Assembly (NCBI RefSeq): GCF_002906855.1
Contig: NZ_MINI01000028.1
Location: 1,612,001 to 1,676,000, forward strand
DNA from: Pseudomonas putida
Lineage (GTDB): Bacteria; Pseudomonadota; Gammaproteobacteria; Pseudomonadales; Pseudomonadaceae
Reading direction: 5' to 3'
Length of the DNA: 64,000 bases
Numbering within the stretch: the stretch's first letter is position 1; the number at the start of each line of letters is the position of its first letter. The position numbers and the translations under genes are program-made. Below are positions 54,024-62,966 of the stretch, piece after piece. The notes beneath the pieces are model-generated. The model saw only the letters and a program-made list of their open reading frames with translations. It had not been told where the DNA came from and ran no database searches.

Positions 54024-54905
54024 TTAGAAACGCAGGCGTATGCCTGCCACCAGACGGGTCTGACCGAGGTCATCGCCGTCTTCACGGGCCTGGTCGGCGC
54101 GGTTGCCGTGCAGGCGCTCGAAGCTTACCCCGACATAGGGCGCGAAGCCCCGGCTGATTTCGTAGCGCAGGCGCAGGCCGACTTCGCTGTCGGCAAGCCC
54201 GGTGCCCTGTTCGTGGCCGGCATCGTTGCGGCCGTAGAAGTTGGCTTCCAGGTTCGGCTCGAGGATCCAGCGGTTGGTCAGCAGGATAGCGTAAGCGGCC
54301 TCCAGGCGCAGTGCGCTCTGTTGTCGCTCGCCGGCATAGGCGGTGGCTTCCAGTTCCAGTCCATACAGCGGTGTACCCTGGATGCCGAAGGCGGCCCAGA
54401 CCTGCCCGCTGGCCGGCTTGAAGTCCTGACGCAGGCCGCCTACCAGCTCCCACCATGGGCTGAGCGCGTGGCCCCACAGCGCCTGCAACTCTGCCTTGTG
54501 GGTCTTGCCTTGTTGCCGTTCGCCCTCGGTGCGTAGCCACAGGCGATCAATGTCGCCACCGACCCACGCCGTGGCATTCCACTTGAGGGCGCTGCTGCTT
54601 TCGAAATCCTGGTATTCCAGTTGGTCGACGATCACCGCCCAGTTGAGTGCGCGATCATGTACCTGATGGCCTGGCAGGGGCGGGAAGGCGGCCTGGCGGT
54701 CGGCGTCGGTCAGCACGGGGAGCGGTGTGAGCGGTTGGCCCGGTATGCTGGCATGTTGTATCTGGCCATGGCTCATCTGACCGTGCTCCATCGGCATGGC
54801 GCCATGGTCCATGTGCTCCGCGCTGGCGGCCATGGCCCGTTCGCTTGCCAGCAGCGCGGCCAGGGCGACACCCGTGACCAGGCGCCGGTTGCTGTTCTCA
54901 TTCAT
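54024..54905 (-). CDS. copB: Copper resistance protein B (outer membrane)
   Basis: 293 residues: a signal peptide, a His/Met-rich segment (EHMDHGAMPMEHGQMSHGQI), then a beta-barrel domain (VIVDQLEYQDFES, LWLRTEGERQQGKTHKAELQ, FAPYVGVSFERLHGNRADQA, RLVAGIRLRF with a terminal Phe). CopB is an outer-membrane copper-binding protein that works with CopA. Its ATG overlaps the copA stop by 8 bases. Confidence 0.94.
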   Translation of the reverse strand: MNENSNRRLVTGVALAALLASERAMAASAEHMDHGAMPMEHGQMSHGQIQHASIPGQPLTPLPVLTDADRQAAFPPLPGHQVHDRALNWAVIVDQLEYQDFESSSALKWNATAWVGGDIDRLWLRTEGERQQGKTHKAELQALWGHALSPWWELVGGLRQDFKPASGQVWAAFGIQGTPLYGLELEATAYAGERQQSALRLEAAYAILLTNRWILEPNLEANFYGRNDAGHEQGTGLADSEVGLRLRYEISRGFAPYVGVSFERLHGNRADQAREDGDDLGQTRLVAGIRLRF

Positions 54906-56589
54906 CGACCCGTACCTCGCGGAACATGCCGGTCTCCATGTGGTAGAGCAGGTGGCAGTGGTAGGCCCAGCGGCCCAGGGCGTCGACCGTGACCCGGTAA
55001 CTGCGGCGGCTGCCGGGCGGCATGTCGACCGTGTGCTTGCGCACCTGAAAGCGCCCGTGTTCGTCCTCCAGGTCGCTCCACATGCCGTGCAGGTGGATGG
55101 GGTGGGTCATCATGGTGTCGTTGACCAGGGTGATGCGCACCCGCTCGCCGTAGGTCAGGCGCAACGGCGCGGCATCGCTGAACTTGACCCCGTCGAACGA
55201 CCAGGCGAAGCGCTCCATATGCCCGGTCAGGTGCAGTTCGATATCCCGCGAAGGCTCGCGGCCATCCGGGTCGGGATAGGGGCTGCGCAGGTCGGCATAG
55301 GTCAGCACCCGGCGGCCATTGCCGCGCAGGCCGATGCCAGGGTCGTCCAGGTTGGCGCGGGGTACCATGGTCTGCATGTCGACCAGCGGGTTGCCGGTTT
55401 CGCTGTCGGGGTGGTCCTGCATGCTGCTCATGCTGCCGTGGTCCATGTCGCCCATGGCGCTGTGGTCCATCGCGGCCATGTTGCCGTGGCCCATGTCGGC
55501 CATGCTCAGCACGGGACGCGGGTCAGGCGCTGGCACCACGGCCTGCAGGCCCATGGCACGGGCCAGGGTGCCGCGGGCATAGCCGCTGCGATCCATGCTC
55601 TGGGCAAACAGGGTATAGGCGGGCTGGTCGCCAACGGTCACCAGCACGTCGTAAGTTTCGGCCACCGCGATACGCAGTTCATCCACGGTTACCGGCGTCA
55701 CTGGCAGGCCGTCGGCGGCGATCACGGTCAGCGTGAGGCCCGGAATGCGGAAATCGAAGTAGGTCATGGCCGACGCGTTGATCAGGCGCAGGCGCACGGT
55801 TTCGCCGGGTTGGAACAGGCAGGTGAAATTGCCGTCAGGCGGCTGGCCGTTGAGCAGGTAGGTGTAGCTGGCGGCGCTGATGTCGGCGAGGTCGGTCGGG
55901 CTCATGCGCATGCGTGCCCAGGCCAGGCGCTCATCGACGGTACTGCCCCAACCCTTGTCGGCGACGTCGGTGACAAAATCGCCGAGCGTGCGCTTGTGGT
56001 AGTTGAAGGCGTCAGACTGCTTCTTCAGGGTCGCGAGCAACGCTTCGGGTGCCTGGTCGGACCAGTCGCTGAACAGCAGTACATGGTCGCGCTGGTAGCT
56101 ATGCGGTTCGGGCTCGCGCGGCTCGATGACGATCGCGCCATATACCCCGGCCTGCTCCTGCAGACCGGAATGGCTGTGGTACCAGTAGGTGCCGCTCTGG
56201 CGCAGGGTAAATTGGTAGAGGTAATCGCCGCCCGGCGCGATGCCGGCGAAGCTCAGGCCCGGTACGCCGTCCATGTTGGCCGGCAGGAGGATGCCGTGCC
56301 AGTGGATCGAGGTGTCCTGGTCAAGGCGGTTGCGCACGCGCAGGGTCACCGTGTCACCTTCGCGCCAACGCAGTAGCGGGCCGGGCAGGCTGCCATTGAT
56401 GGTCAGCGCGGTACGTGGCCGGCCAGTGATGTTGACCGGCATCTGGCCAATGAACAGCTCGAAGTGCTGGCCGGCCAGTTCGCGGCCATCGCTGGCCTGG
56501 GCCTGCGGTCGCCACAGGCCCAGACCGGCCAGTGTGGTGGCGGCGCCCAGGCCTTTGACGAAGGTGCGGCGGGTAGGGTTGCGCAACAT
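54898..56589 (-). CDS. copA: Copper resistance multicopper oxidase CopA
   Basis: 563 residues with a Tat signal (RRTFVKGLGAATTLAGLGLW). Copper ligands are visible as HWHGIL, WYHSHSG, HPIHLHGMW and HCHLLYHMETGM, giving type 1, 2 and 3 sites. A Met/His-rich insert lies in the middle (MADMGHGNMAAMDHSAMGDM). It oxidises and sequesters copper in the periplasm. It is the first gene of copA-copB-DUF411-yqaA. No CopRS two-component genes are in the window. Confidence 0.95.
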   Translation of the reverse strand: MLRNPTRRTFVKGLGAATTLAGLGLWRPQAQASDGRELAGQHFELFIGQMPVNITGRPRTALTINGSLPGPLLRWREGDTVTLRVRNRLDQDTSIHWHGILLPANMDGVPGLSFAGIAPGGDYLYQFTLRQSGTYWYHSHSGLQEQAGVYGAIVIEPREPEPHSYQRDHVLLFSDWSDQAPEALLATLKKQSDAFNYHKRTLGDFVTDVADKGWGSTVDERLAWARMRMSPTDLADISAASYTYLLNGQPPDGNFTCLFQPGETVRLRLINASAMTYFDFRIPGLTLTVIAADGLPVTPVTVDELRIAVAETYDVLVTVGDQPAYTLFAQSMDRSGYARGTLARAMGLQAVVPAPDPRPVLSMADMGHGNMAAMDHSAMGDMDHGSMSSMQDHPDSETGNPLVDMQTMVPRANLDDPGIGLRGNGRRVLTYADLRSPYPDPDGREPSRDIELHLTGHMERFAWSFDGVKFSDAAPLRLTYGERVRITLVNDTMMTHPIHLHGMWSDLEDEHGRFQVRKHTVDMPPGSRRSYRVTVDALGRWAYHCHLLYHMETGMFREVRVDE

Positions 56590-56667
56590 GGCGTGGCCTC
56601 ATGCGGGGGAGCCACGATCCTCACCTGTTGCACCTGTCAGCTGGCTGAGGCGCAGATTACAGCGGTG

Positions 56668-58002
56668 TCAGGCAGCCTGTTCAGCGTTGCCCAGGTCACG
56701 CATCAGCAGGCCGTACTCCAGCGCAACCTGCTCGGGAATCGGCAGGTACACCACGTGGCCGTCGCCGGGCGCCACCTCGATGGCGTGCTGTTGGCGGTCG
56801 AACAGACGGTGCAGGTCGAAGTGGTAGTTGCCACGCGGGGTCATCAATTCCAGGTGGTCACCCAAGGCGAAGCGGTTTTTCACCTTGACCTCGGCCAGAC
56901 CGTCGACGCGCACCCCTGTCAGTTCGCCGACGAACTGCTGGCGCTCGGACAACGAGTTGCCGCGCAGGTAGTTCTGGTACTCATCGTGTACATGGCGGCG
57001 CAGGAAACCTTCGGTGTATCCCCGTTGCGCCAGCGATTCGAGGTTGTCCATCAGGGCCAGGTCGAACGGCCTCCCGGCCGCAGCGTCGTCGATGGCCTTG
57101 CGGTATGACTGGACCGCCCGGGCGCAGTAGAAATGCGACTTGGTACGGCCTTCGATCTTCAGCGAGTGCACGCCCATGGCGGCCAGGCGCTCGACGTGCT
57201 GGATGGCGCGCAGGTCCTTGGCGTTCATGATGTAGGTGCCATGCTCGTCCTCGAAGGCCGGCATCTCGCTGCCTGGGCGATTGCTTTCCTGCAGCAGGAA
57301 CACCTGCTCGGTGGGGGCGCCAGGGCCCAGGGTCGGCTCGACCTCGCGAACGATGTCTCCGGTGGCGTCTTCCGTGGCCGGCGTGGCCTCGTATTTCCAG
57401 CGGCAGGCATTGGTACAGGTGCCCTGGTTGGCATCGCGTTTGTTGAGGTAGCCGGACAGCAGGCAGCGCCCGGAGTAGGCCATGCACAGTGCGCCGTGGA
57501 CGAACACTTCCAGCTCCATGTCCGGCACGTGCTGGCGGATTTCCTCGATCTCCTCCAGCGACAGCTCGCGCGACAGAATCACCCGGCTCAGGCCCAGTTG
57601 CTGCCAGAACTGCACGCTGGCCCAGTTCACCGTATTGGCCTGCACCGACAAGTGTACCGGCATCTGCGGAAAATGCTGGCGCACCAGCATGATCAATCCA
57701 GGGTCGGACATGATCAGCGCATCGGGCGCCATCGCGATCACCGGTGCCAGGTCCTTGAGGAAGGTCTTCAGCTTGGCGTTGTGCGGCGCGATGTTGACCA
57801 CCACATAGAAGCGCTTGCCCTGGGCATGTGCCTCGCTGATGCCCAGCGCCAGGTTGGCGTGGTCGAACTCATTGTTGCGTACCCGCAGGCTATAGCGCGG
57901 CTGGCCGGCATAGACCGCGTCGGCACCGTAGGCGAAGGCATAGCGCATGGTCTTGAGACTGCCGGCGGGGGCAAGCAGTTCGGGCTTGGCAAGTAGGGTC
58001 AT
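56668..58002 (-). CDS. trhP: U32-family tRNA U34 hydroxylation protein (TrhP/YegQ)
   Basis: 444 residues. The U32 signature is ELEVFVHGALCMAYSGRCLL with cluster-type cysteines (SGRCLLSGYLNKRDANQGTC, TNACRW). KPELLAPAGSLKTMRYAFAY is the family N-terminus. YegQ/TrhP makes 5-hydroxyuridine at tRNA position 34 using prephenate and is no peptidase despite the family name. A perfect Anr box lies 53 bases upstream of the start, suggesting oxygen-linked control. Confidence 0.92.
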   Translation of the reverse strand: MTLLAKPELLAPAGSLKTMRYAFAYGADAVYAGQPRYSLRVRNNEFDHANLALGISEAHAQGKRFYVVVNIAPHNAKLKTFLKDLAPVIAMAPDALIMSDPGLIMLVRQHFPQMPVHLSVQANTVNWASVQFWQQLGLSRVILSRELSLEEIEEIRQHVPDMELEVFVHGALCMAYSGRCLLSGYLNKRDANQGTCTNACRWKYEATPATEDATGDIVREVEPTLGPGAPTEQVFLLQESNRPGSEMPAFEDEHGTYIMNAKDLRAIQHVERLAAMGVHSLKIEGRTKSHFYCARAVQSYRKAIDDAAAGRPFDLALMDNLESLAQRGYTEGFLRRHVHDEYQNYLRGNSLSERQQFVGELTGVRVDGLAEVKVKNRFALGDHLELMTPRGNYHFDLHRLFDRQQHAIEVAPGDGHVVYLPIPEQVALEYGLLMRDLGNAEQAA

Positions 58003-58054
58003 AGGCGCACCGGGGCAAAGGCGCGGATGCTAAATGCTGACCGAGGCCGAGGTA

Positions 58055-58068
58055 TTGATTTGAATCAA
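58055..58068. promoter_or_regulatory. Anr (FNR-type) box between trhP and the AI-2E permease gene
   Basis: TTGATTTGAATCAA, a perfect TTGAT-N4-ATCAA. It is centred 60 bases from the trhP start on the minus strand and 70 from the permease start on the plus strand. A class II start for trhP would fall near 58020. Which gene it serves is not settled. Confidence 0.8.
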
Positions 58069-58131
58069 CACCAGGGTGGCACTTTTGCGCAGGTGGTGTG
58101 CACTAATAACCATGACACCCGAGGAGTCGCC

Positions 58132-59196
58132 ATGAACCACGATGCTCTGCAGAACAAAGCCCTGGCAGTACTCTTGGCACTGGTCACCCTTGCCTTCGTG
58201 TGGATCCTGCTGCCGTATTACGGCGCGATCTTCTGGGCGGTAATCCTCGGCATCCTGTTTGCGCCGTTGCAGCGTCACTTGCTGATGCGCTTTGGCCGCC
58301 GCCGCAACCTGGCGGCGTTCTGCACCGTGCTGGTATGCCTGCTGGTGGCGGTGCTGCCGGTGATCATCACCAGTGCCTTGCTGGTGCAGGAAGGCGCCGC
58401 GCTGTACCAGCGCATCGAGAGCGGGCAGCTGGACATCGCCAGCTACGTCGAGCACGGCAAGGACATGCTCCCGGCCTTTGCCCAGCACGGCCTGGACCGC
58501 ATGGGCATGGGCAACCTGGATGGGCTGCGCGACAAGATCACCAAGTGGGCTACCCAGGGCAGCCAGGTGCTGGCCAGCCAGGCGTTCAACTTTGGCCAGG
58601 GTACCTTCGAGTTCCTGGTGAGCTTCGGCATCATGATGTACCTGCTGTTCTTCTTCCTGCGCGAGGGGGCCGACGTGGCGCGCCGGGTACGCCTTGCCGT
58701 GCCGCTGCCGGAACACCAGAAGCGCCGCCTGCAATTGAAGTTCAACCGGGTGGTGCGGGCCACGGTCAAGGGCAATGTGCTGGTGGCCATCACCCAGGGT
58801 GCGCTGGGAGGTTTCATCTTCTGGGTGCTGGATATCCCCAGTGCGCTGGTCTGGGCGGTGCTGATGGCGTTCCTGTCGCTGCTGCCGGCGGTGGGGGCGG
58901 GGATCGTCTGGGCGCCGGTGGCGGCGTATTTCCTGCTGACTGGGGCGATTCTGCCGGGGGTGATCCTGACGGCATTCGGCATACTGGTGATCGGCTTGGT
59001 GGACAACCTGTTGCGACCGATCCTGGTGGGCAAGGACACGCGGATGCCCGATTACCTGATCCTGGTGTCCACCCTGGGCGGGCTGGCGGTATTCGGGCTC
59101 AACGGCTTCGTGATCGGGCCGTTGATCGCGGCGTTGTTCGTTTCCAGCTGGGCAATTTTCGCCGCGACCAAACCTCAGGTGCAGTTACCGTCCTGA
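58132..59196 (+). CDS. AI-2E/PerM-family transporter
   Basis: 354 residues with about eight helices. The C-terminal family motifs are VGAGIVWAPVAAYFLLTGAI, DNLLRPILVGKDTRMPDYLI and LGGLAVFGLNGFVIGPLI (each within a membrane region). Members export autoinducer-2 or act as cation/proton antiporters; the substrate is not known here. The ATG follows GAGGAG at five bases. Confidence 0.9.
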   Translation: MNHDALQNKALAVLLALVTLAFVWILLPYYGAIFWAVILGILFAPLQRHLLMRFGRRRNLAAFCTVLVCLLVAVLPVIITSALLVQEGAALYQRIESGQLDIASYVEHGKDMLPAFAQHGLDRMGMGNLDGLRDKITKWATQGSQVLASQAFNFGQGTFEFLVSFGIMMYLLFFFLREGADVARRVRLAVPLPEHQKRRLQLKFNRVVRATVKGNVLVAITQGALGGFIFWVLDIPSALVWAVLMAFLSLLPAVGAGIVWAPVAAYFLLTGAILPGVILTAFGILVIGLVDNLLRPILVGKDTRMPDYLILVSTLGGLAVFGLNGFVIGPLIAALFVSSWAIFAATKPQVQLPS

Positions 59197-59205
59197 GGCG
59201 TTCGG

Positions 59206-61269
59206 TCAACGGAAGCTGTACGAAACCCCGGCATAGACGCCAAAGCCTTCGCCCGGTGTCGAGCGGGCAACGTCCTGCCCGGCATCGTTGTACCCCGGGG
59301 TCACGGTCGCCGCGTAGCGCTTGTTGGTCAGGTTGCGCAGGTCCAGCCAAGTCTGCCAGTCCTGCTTCGGCGAATCCCAGCCCAGGCGCGCGCCAAGCAG
59401 GGCATATTCGTTGGCGTGGTAGCTGTTGGCGTAGTCGACCTGGACCTTCGACGCCATCTGCGTGTTGACCCCGGCGTAGAACCCGCTCGGCCAGTCGTAG
59501 CGCAACTCCGCCTGGTAGTAGTGCATGGGGATACCGGGCAGGCGGTTGTCGCCGAATTTATCGTCGTCGCGGTAGTGGAAGTCGCTGAAGGTGTAGGCCT
59601 GGCGCAGGCTCAGCTTGCCAGTGCCGGGTTGCGCCCAGAGGATGCTGTCCAGCCCGGCCTCGACGCCTTGGTGCACGGTAGGGCTGGCATTGAACTCCTT
59701 GAATGGCAAGCCTTGCACGACTTCCACGTTGAGCAGTTCGTGACGTACCTGCGAGTAGTACCAGGCCAAGTCCCAGTGCCCCAGCGCCGAGTCGCCGCGG
59801 GCGCCCAGTTCCAGCGTGGTGGCGGTCTGATTCTGCATCTTCATGGGCTGGTTGTTTACCGGCGCACTCCAGACCAACGACCACGGGTGCGGTGGCTCCA
59901 CCGAGCGGCTGAGATTGCCGTAGACCTGAAGGTCCGGGCGAATGTCGTAGCGCAGACCCAGACGTGGTGCATAGTCCCAATCATGCTGGCTGACCTTGCC
60001 ACCACTGGCCGGGTAAGTGACATCGCTTTCCCGACGGGTGTAGATCATTGCCAGACCCGTGGTCAGCCACAGGTTCGGGATCAGTTCCAGGTCATTACCG
60101 GCATGCAATACCGTGTCCGAACCCTGGTAACTGAAGTCGCGCGTACGTGCGCCGACCATATCGTTGATCCGCGAGAACTGCGAGGCGCCACTGTTGGGCA
60201 GGTGTTTGGTGGTGCGCCAGCCCAGGGTGGTCTTGCTCTCATGGCCGAACAGGGTGTCACGCCGGAAGTAGTTCAGCGTGCCGCTGACATCGGTGTAGGC
60301 CACCTTGAGGCGCATCGGGCCTTCGCGCAGGTCCATCGGGTAGTCGTGATAGACCAGCCCGGCCTCCAGCCGCGAATCGTCATCGAGGAAGAAGGTGGTC
60401 TTGTTGCCCACCCAGGTGCTGCCGGGTTGCGGGCGGCTGTCATTGCGCGACAGGTAGCTTGGGTTGGCGGCGCGTGGATCGTGCTTGATCTGCTCCTTGG
60501 TCAAACGCCCGGCCAGCTCGTTTTCGGTTTCCCGATAACGCAGGTAGAAGCGCGTTTCCAGTTTCGGGTTGAAGCGGTAGCCGACATTGGCGGCAATGCC
60601 TTTCGAGCTGCCGCTGCTGTGCTCCTGATAGCCGTCGTACTCCGAGTCGGTAAGGGCCACGTAGTAGTCGAGGTTGCCCAGCACCTGCCCGGAGCTGATC
60701 TGCCGGTGCTGGTAGCCGCGGCTGCCGGCCTCATAGCGCACCTGCAGCGGCGCGGCATCGTAGCCGGTGTGGGTCACGTAGTTGATGGCCCCGCCCAGGG
60801 CCAGCGAGCCCTGATCGAAACCGTTGGCCCCGCGCAGCACTTCGGCACGGCTCAGCCACAGGGGTTCGAACAGTTCGTAAGGCGTACCACCCGGGCCGGT
60901 CAGAGGCAGGCCGTCGAACATCGTGTAGACCCCGGAACCATGGGCACCCGGCGCACGGTTGATGCCCGAGCCGCGAATCGACAGCTTGATGCCATCATTA
61001 CCCGCCGACTGCGCGAACACGCCGGGCTGGTAGGCCAGCACATCCTGGTTGCTGGCGACCCGGCCTTGCCCGACACGTTGCATGTCCACCAGGTTGGTGG
61101 CACCCGGCACTGCTCGCAGGCGTTCGCGGGCGTCGTCCAGTTCGCTTTGCTCCTCGTCGTTGATCAGTACCTGGCCCAGTTCGACGGCGGGCGCTGCCGT
61201 GGCTTGCTGGCTGACGGTGAAGAGGGCCAGCAGACCAAGGTAAGACGAGAGGGGTAAAACGGGACGCAT
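59206..61269 (-). CDS. TonB-dependent outer membrane receptor (no STN domain)
   Basis: 687 residues. A signal peptide ends at ATA. The plug domain includes LAYQPGVFAQSAGNDGIKLS, IRGSGINRAPGAHGSGVYTM, FDGLPLTGPGG and AEVLRGANGFDQGSLALGGA. The barrel ends GFGVYAGVSYSFR. The plug starts close to the signal peptide, so it lacks the signalling domain and relies on other control. It resembles FecA-like metal-chelate receptors; the substrate is unknown. The 230-base gap upstream shows no clear Fur box. Confidence 0.9.
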   Translation of the reverse strand: MRPVLPLSSYLGLLALFTVSQQATAAPAVELGQVLINDEEQSELDDARERLRAVPGATNLVDMQRVGQGRVASNQDVLAYQPGVFAQSAGNDGIKLSIRGSGINRAPGAHGSGVYTMFDGLPLTGPGGTPYELFEPLWLSRAEVLRGANGFDQGSLALGGAINYVTHTGYDAAPLQVRYEAGSRGYQHRQISSGQVLGNLDYYVALTDSEYDGYQEHSSGSSKGIAANVGYRFNPKLETRFYLRYRETENELAGRLTKEQIKHDPRAANPSYLSRNDSRPQPGSTWVGNKTTFFLDDDSRLEAGLVYHDYPMDLREGPMRLKVAYTDVSGTLNYFRRDTLFGHESKTTLGWRTTKHLPNSGASQFSRINDMVGARTRDFSYQGSDTVLHAGNDLELIPNLWLTTGLAMIYTRRESDVTYPASGGKVSQHDWDYAPRLGLRYDIRPDLQVYGNLSRSVEPPHPWSLVWSAPVNNQPMKMQNQTATTLELGARGDSALGHWDLAWYYSQVRHELLNVEVVQGLPFKEFNASPTVHQGVEAGLDSILWAQPGTGKLSLRQAYTFSDFHYRDDDKFGDNRLPGIPMHYYQAELRYDWPSGFYAGVNTQMASKVQVDYANSYHANEYALLGARLGWDSPKQDWQTWLDLRNLTNKRYAATVTPGYNDAGQDVARSTPGEGFGVYAGVSYSFR

Positions 61270-61499
61270 CGTACAACTCCAGGCGATAGGCGGACGGGCA
61301 ACGGCGTTGTGACGCGCGAAAAGCCGATCGAAGCACGGCGATAAGAAATTTTCCTGTGTAGTTCGTGTTGGACGGATGTGTAAGACGGTTCTTTACAAGT
61401 TGCATCGCTGGAGCAGGCACGGCTGGCGTCCGTAAGGTGGCTCCATAGGCGGCAGCACTCCGCGCTGCCCAATCTGGCGACTACTTGGGGAACTCAGTG

Positions 61500-61745
61500 A
61501 TGGAAACCAACCTGCGACGGACACCTGAAAGCCATACCGATGCGCCGATTCACCTGACACCACGTGAACAGCAAGTGCTGTTGTGGTGCGCCTACGGCAA
61601 GACCTCATGGGAAATTGGTCAGATTCTGCAGTGCAAAGAGTCGACGGTGAACTTTCACATTTCCAACCTGCTGCGCAAGTTCGATGTTCCCACCCGCGTC
61701 GCAGCCGTCATCAAAGCCATCCGCTACGGCATGCTGGCCGAGTAA
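61500..61745 (+). CDS. Stand-alone LuxR-type DNA-binding protein (81 aa)
   Basis: 81 residues consisting almost only of a GerE/LuxR helix-turn-helix (LTPREQQVLLWCAYGKTSWE, IGQILQCKESTVNFHISNLL). The GKTSWEI and VNFH motifs match quorum-sensing regulators such as LasR rather than response regulators, yet no autoinducer or receiver domain is present. Start ATG 61500 follows TGGGGA; in-frame TTG 61485 and GTG 61497 are alternatives. A gpL-like phage gene follows 11 bases downstream and a holin gene overlaps that, so the regulator heads a phage-derived operon. Confidence 0.85.
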   Translation: METNLRRTPESHTDAPIHLTPREQQVLLWCAYGKTSWEIGQILQCKESTVNFHISNLLRKFDVPTRVAAVIKAIRYGMLAE

Positions 61746-61756
61746 AGAGGAGCGAC

Positions 61757-62128
61757 ATGCGTGCAGAAATCATAACCCCGCAATCACGGACCGAGTCTTC
61801 GTTCAATGCCTCACGGTTTCCTGATTGTCACGACCCCTTCTGGCCGCGCATCGAACTGAGCGTGCTACGTGAACGCCTGCAGCTTGGCGAAGAGGTCAGT
61901 GAGGCACGCCTTGCATTGGCCGTGCGCTGCGCCGCCATCGATGCCGCCAGGGAATTCGCAAGCTGGCGTATCGCATTGCGTCGCCGTGGTCACCGGCGGC
62001 TTGAAGAGGTGGCCGGGCATGCCAACGGCAGGGCGCTGTCAATCTGTTATCGGTACTTCATCGCGGCTGCGGTAAGGCGAGGCCTGCATGCCGGGCCGGC
62101 TGCTGGCGGAGGCACTGCACATGAATGA
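61757..62128 (+). CDS. P2 gpL-like phage head-completion protein
   Basis: 123 residues. DPFWPRIELSVLRERLQLGE, VSEARLALAVRCAAIDAARE and FASWRIALRRRGHRRLEEVA match the pattern of P2/phiCTX gpL, the head completion/stabilisation protein. The expected tail (YRYFIAAAVRRGL) is present. The ATG follows AGAGGAG at four bases, and its stop overlaps the holin start by 8 bases. No capsid, terminase or tail genes are nearby, so it is a relic or a repurposed gene. Confidence 0.75.
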   Translation: MRAEIITPQSRTESSFNASRFPDCHDPFWPRIELSVLRERLQLGEEVSEARLALAVRCAAIDAAREFASWRIALRRRGHRRLEEVAGHANGRALSICYRYFIAAAVRRGLHAGPAAGGGTAHE

Positions 62129-62486
62129 GCCCTACCTGATGGAGGCAGCCATTGCCGCCTTCTACGAATTGCTCGATACCGAGGGCCGGGCGTTGTTCGG
62201 TGCGCTATTGGGGGCGTTGCTGGTAAGCGCCGCCCGGGACCGCTTCATCATCGTTTCGCGCAGGCGCCTGTCTGGCCGCAAGCAGGTGCTGCTGGTGTTC
62301 CTGACCCTGGGGGTCGGTTATCTGTTCGAGCCGCTGCTGCACGCGTTGGCGCCAATGCTGTCCCGCGGCATGGCCGCGTTCGCAGCTGCGGTAGTGGTTA
62401 TCCCGATTACCCTGAAGGTACTGGTCTGGCTGGACTCGGTGGACCTGCGCGAGCTCATCCAGCGCTGGCGCCGCCGGGGGGGCTGA
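62121..62486 (+). CDS. Putative phage holin
   Basis: 121 residues with three hydrophobic segments: ALFGALLGALLVSAA, VLLVFLTLGVGYLFEPLLHA and MAAFAAAVVVIPITLKVLVW. A strongly basic tail follows (ELIQRWRRRGG). This is the layout of P2-like/tailocin-associated holins. The ATG overlaps the gpL stop, so translation is coupled. No endolysin gene is visible next to it. Confidence 0.75.
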   Translation: MNEPYLMEAAIAAFYELLDTEGRALFGALLGALLVSAARDRFIIVSRRRLSGRKQVLLVFLTLGVGYLFEPLLHALAPMLSRGMAAFAAAVVVIPITLKVLVWLDSVDLRELIQRWRRRGG

Positions 62487-62488
62487 TT

Positions 62489-62875
62489 TTAGTGTGCCGC
62501 AGAGGCGTGTTTGGTCAGCTCCTGCAATTGCCGCTCGAGCTGACGGATACGTTGCTTGTCTTCGATGTAGAGCAGCACCGACTGGCGGTCTGAATGGGAA
62601 AGCTCGCACAACCGTCCGAGCAGGTCGTTCTGCCAGCTGTCCTGGCTTCCCACCGCACGGCTGTCATTGCGCTCACCTAGTAACAACCAATCCAGCGAAC
62701 AGCCGTGCTGTCGGGCGAGATCTACGCAAAGTGAGTATGGAATGCTGTCGCGTACCTTCCAGCTGCTCAAGGTCTGCGGGCTGACTTTCAGCGCCCTTGC
62801 CAGCTGAACGTCCGTATCTGAGCCGGTCAGTAGCTTGAGGCGTGCCAGCACCGATGCGAACAAGTGGCTACTCAT
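62489..62875 (-). CDS. Phage CI-type repressor (XRE helix-turn-helix)
   Basis: 128 residues. The N-terminal CI-type HTH is DTDVQLARALKVSPQTLSSW, then KVRDSIPYSLCVDLARQHGC SLDWLLLGE-like sequence, the signature of bacteriophage CI repressor N-terminal domains. The C-terminus is a coiled coil (YIEDKQRIRQLERQLQELTK) instead of a peptidase domain, so it is not a self-cleaving LexA-type repressor. It is convergent with the holin gene and divergent from the ORF/Ogr pair. Confidence 0.85.
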   Translation of the reverse strand: MSSHLFASVLARLKLLTGSDTDVQLARALKVSPQTLSSWKVRDSIPYSLCVDLARQHGCSLDWLLLGERNDSRAVGSQDSWQNDLLGRLCELSHSDRQSVLLYIEDKQRIRQLERQLQELTKHASAAH

Positions 62876-62877
62876 AA

Positions 62878-62939
62878 CAAATATCCATGACTGGTTTAGC
62901 AACATTCCCTGGGCTTAAAATACTCTATATGAATATTTG
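62878..62939. promoter_or_regulatory. Candidate CI operator pair
   Basis: CAAATATCCAT (62878-62888) and ATGAATATTTG (62929-62939) are inverted copies matching at 10 of 11 positions. They flank the promoter region between the repressor gene and the divergent Ogr transcription unit, as expected for repressor binding sites. Confidence 0.55.
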
Positions 62940-62966
62940 CCATTTGATTTGAGGAGATATCTTGGC

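Noticed and set aside
59416..61257. 613-codon plus-strand frame opposite the second TonB receptor
   Set aside because: It is a shadow frame, Val/Gly/Ala/Gln-rich, without recognisable domains; the minus strand encodes a full receptor.
61583..61756. N-terminal extension of the gpL-like frame into the LuxR gene
   Set aside because: The extension reads the LuxR coding region out of frame; ATG 61757 has an AGAGGAG site.
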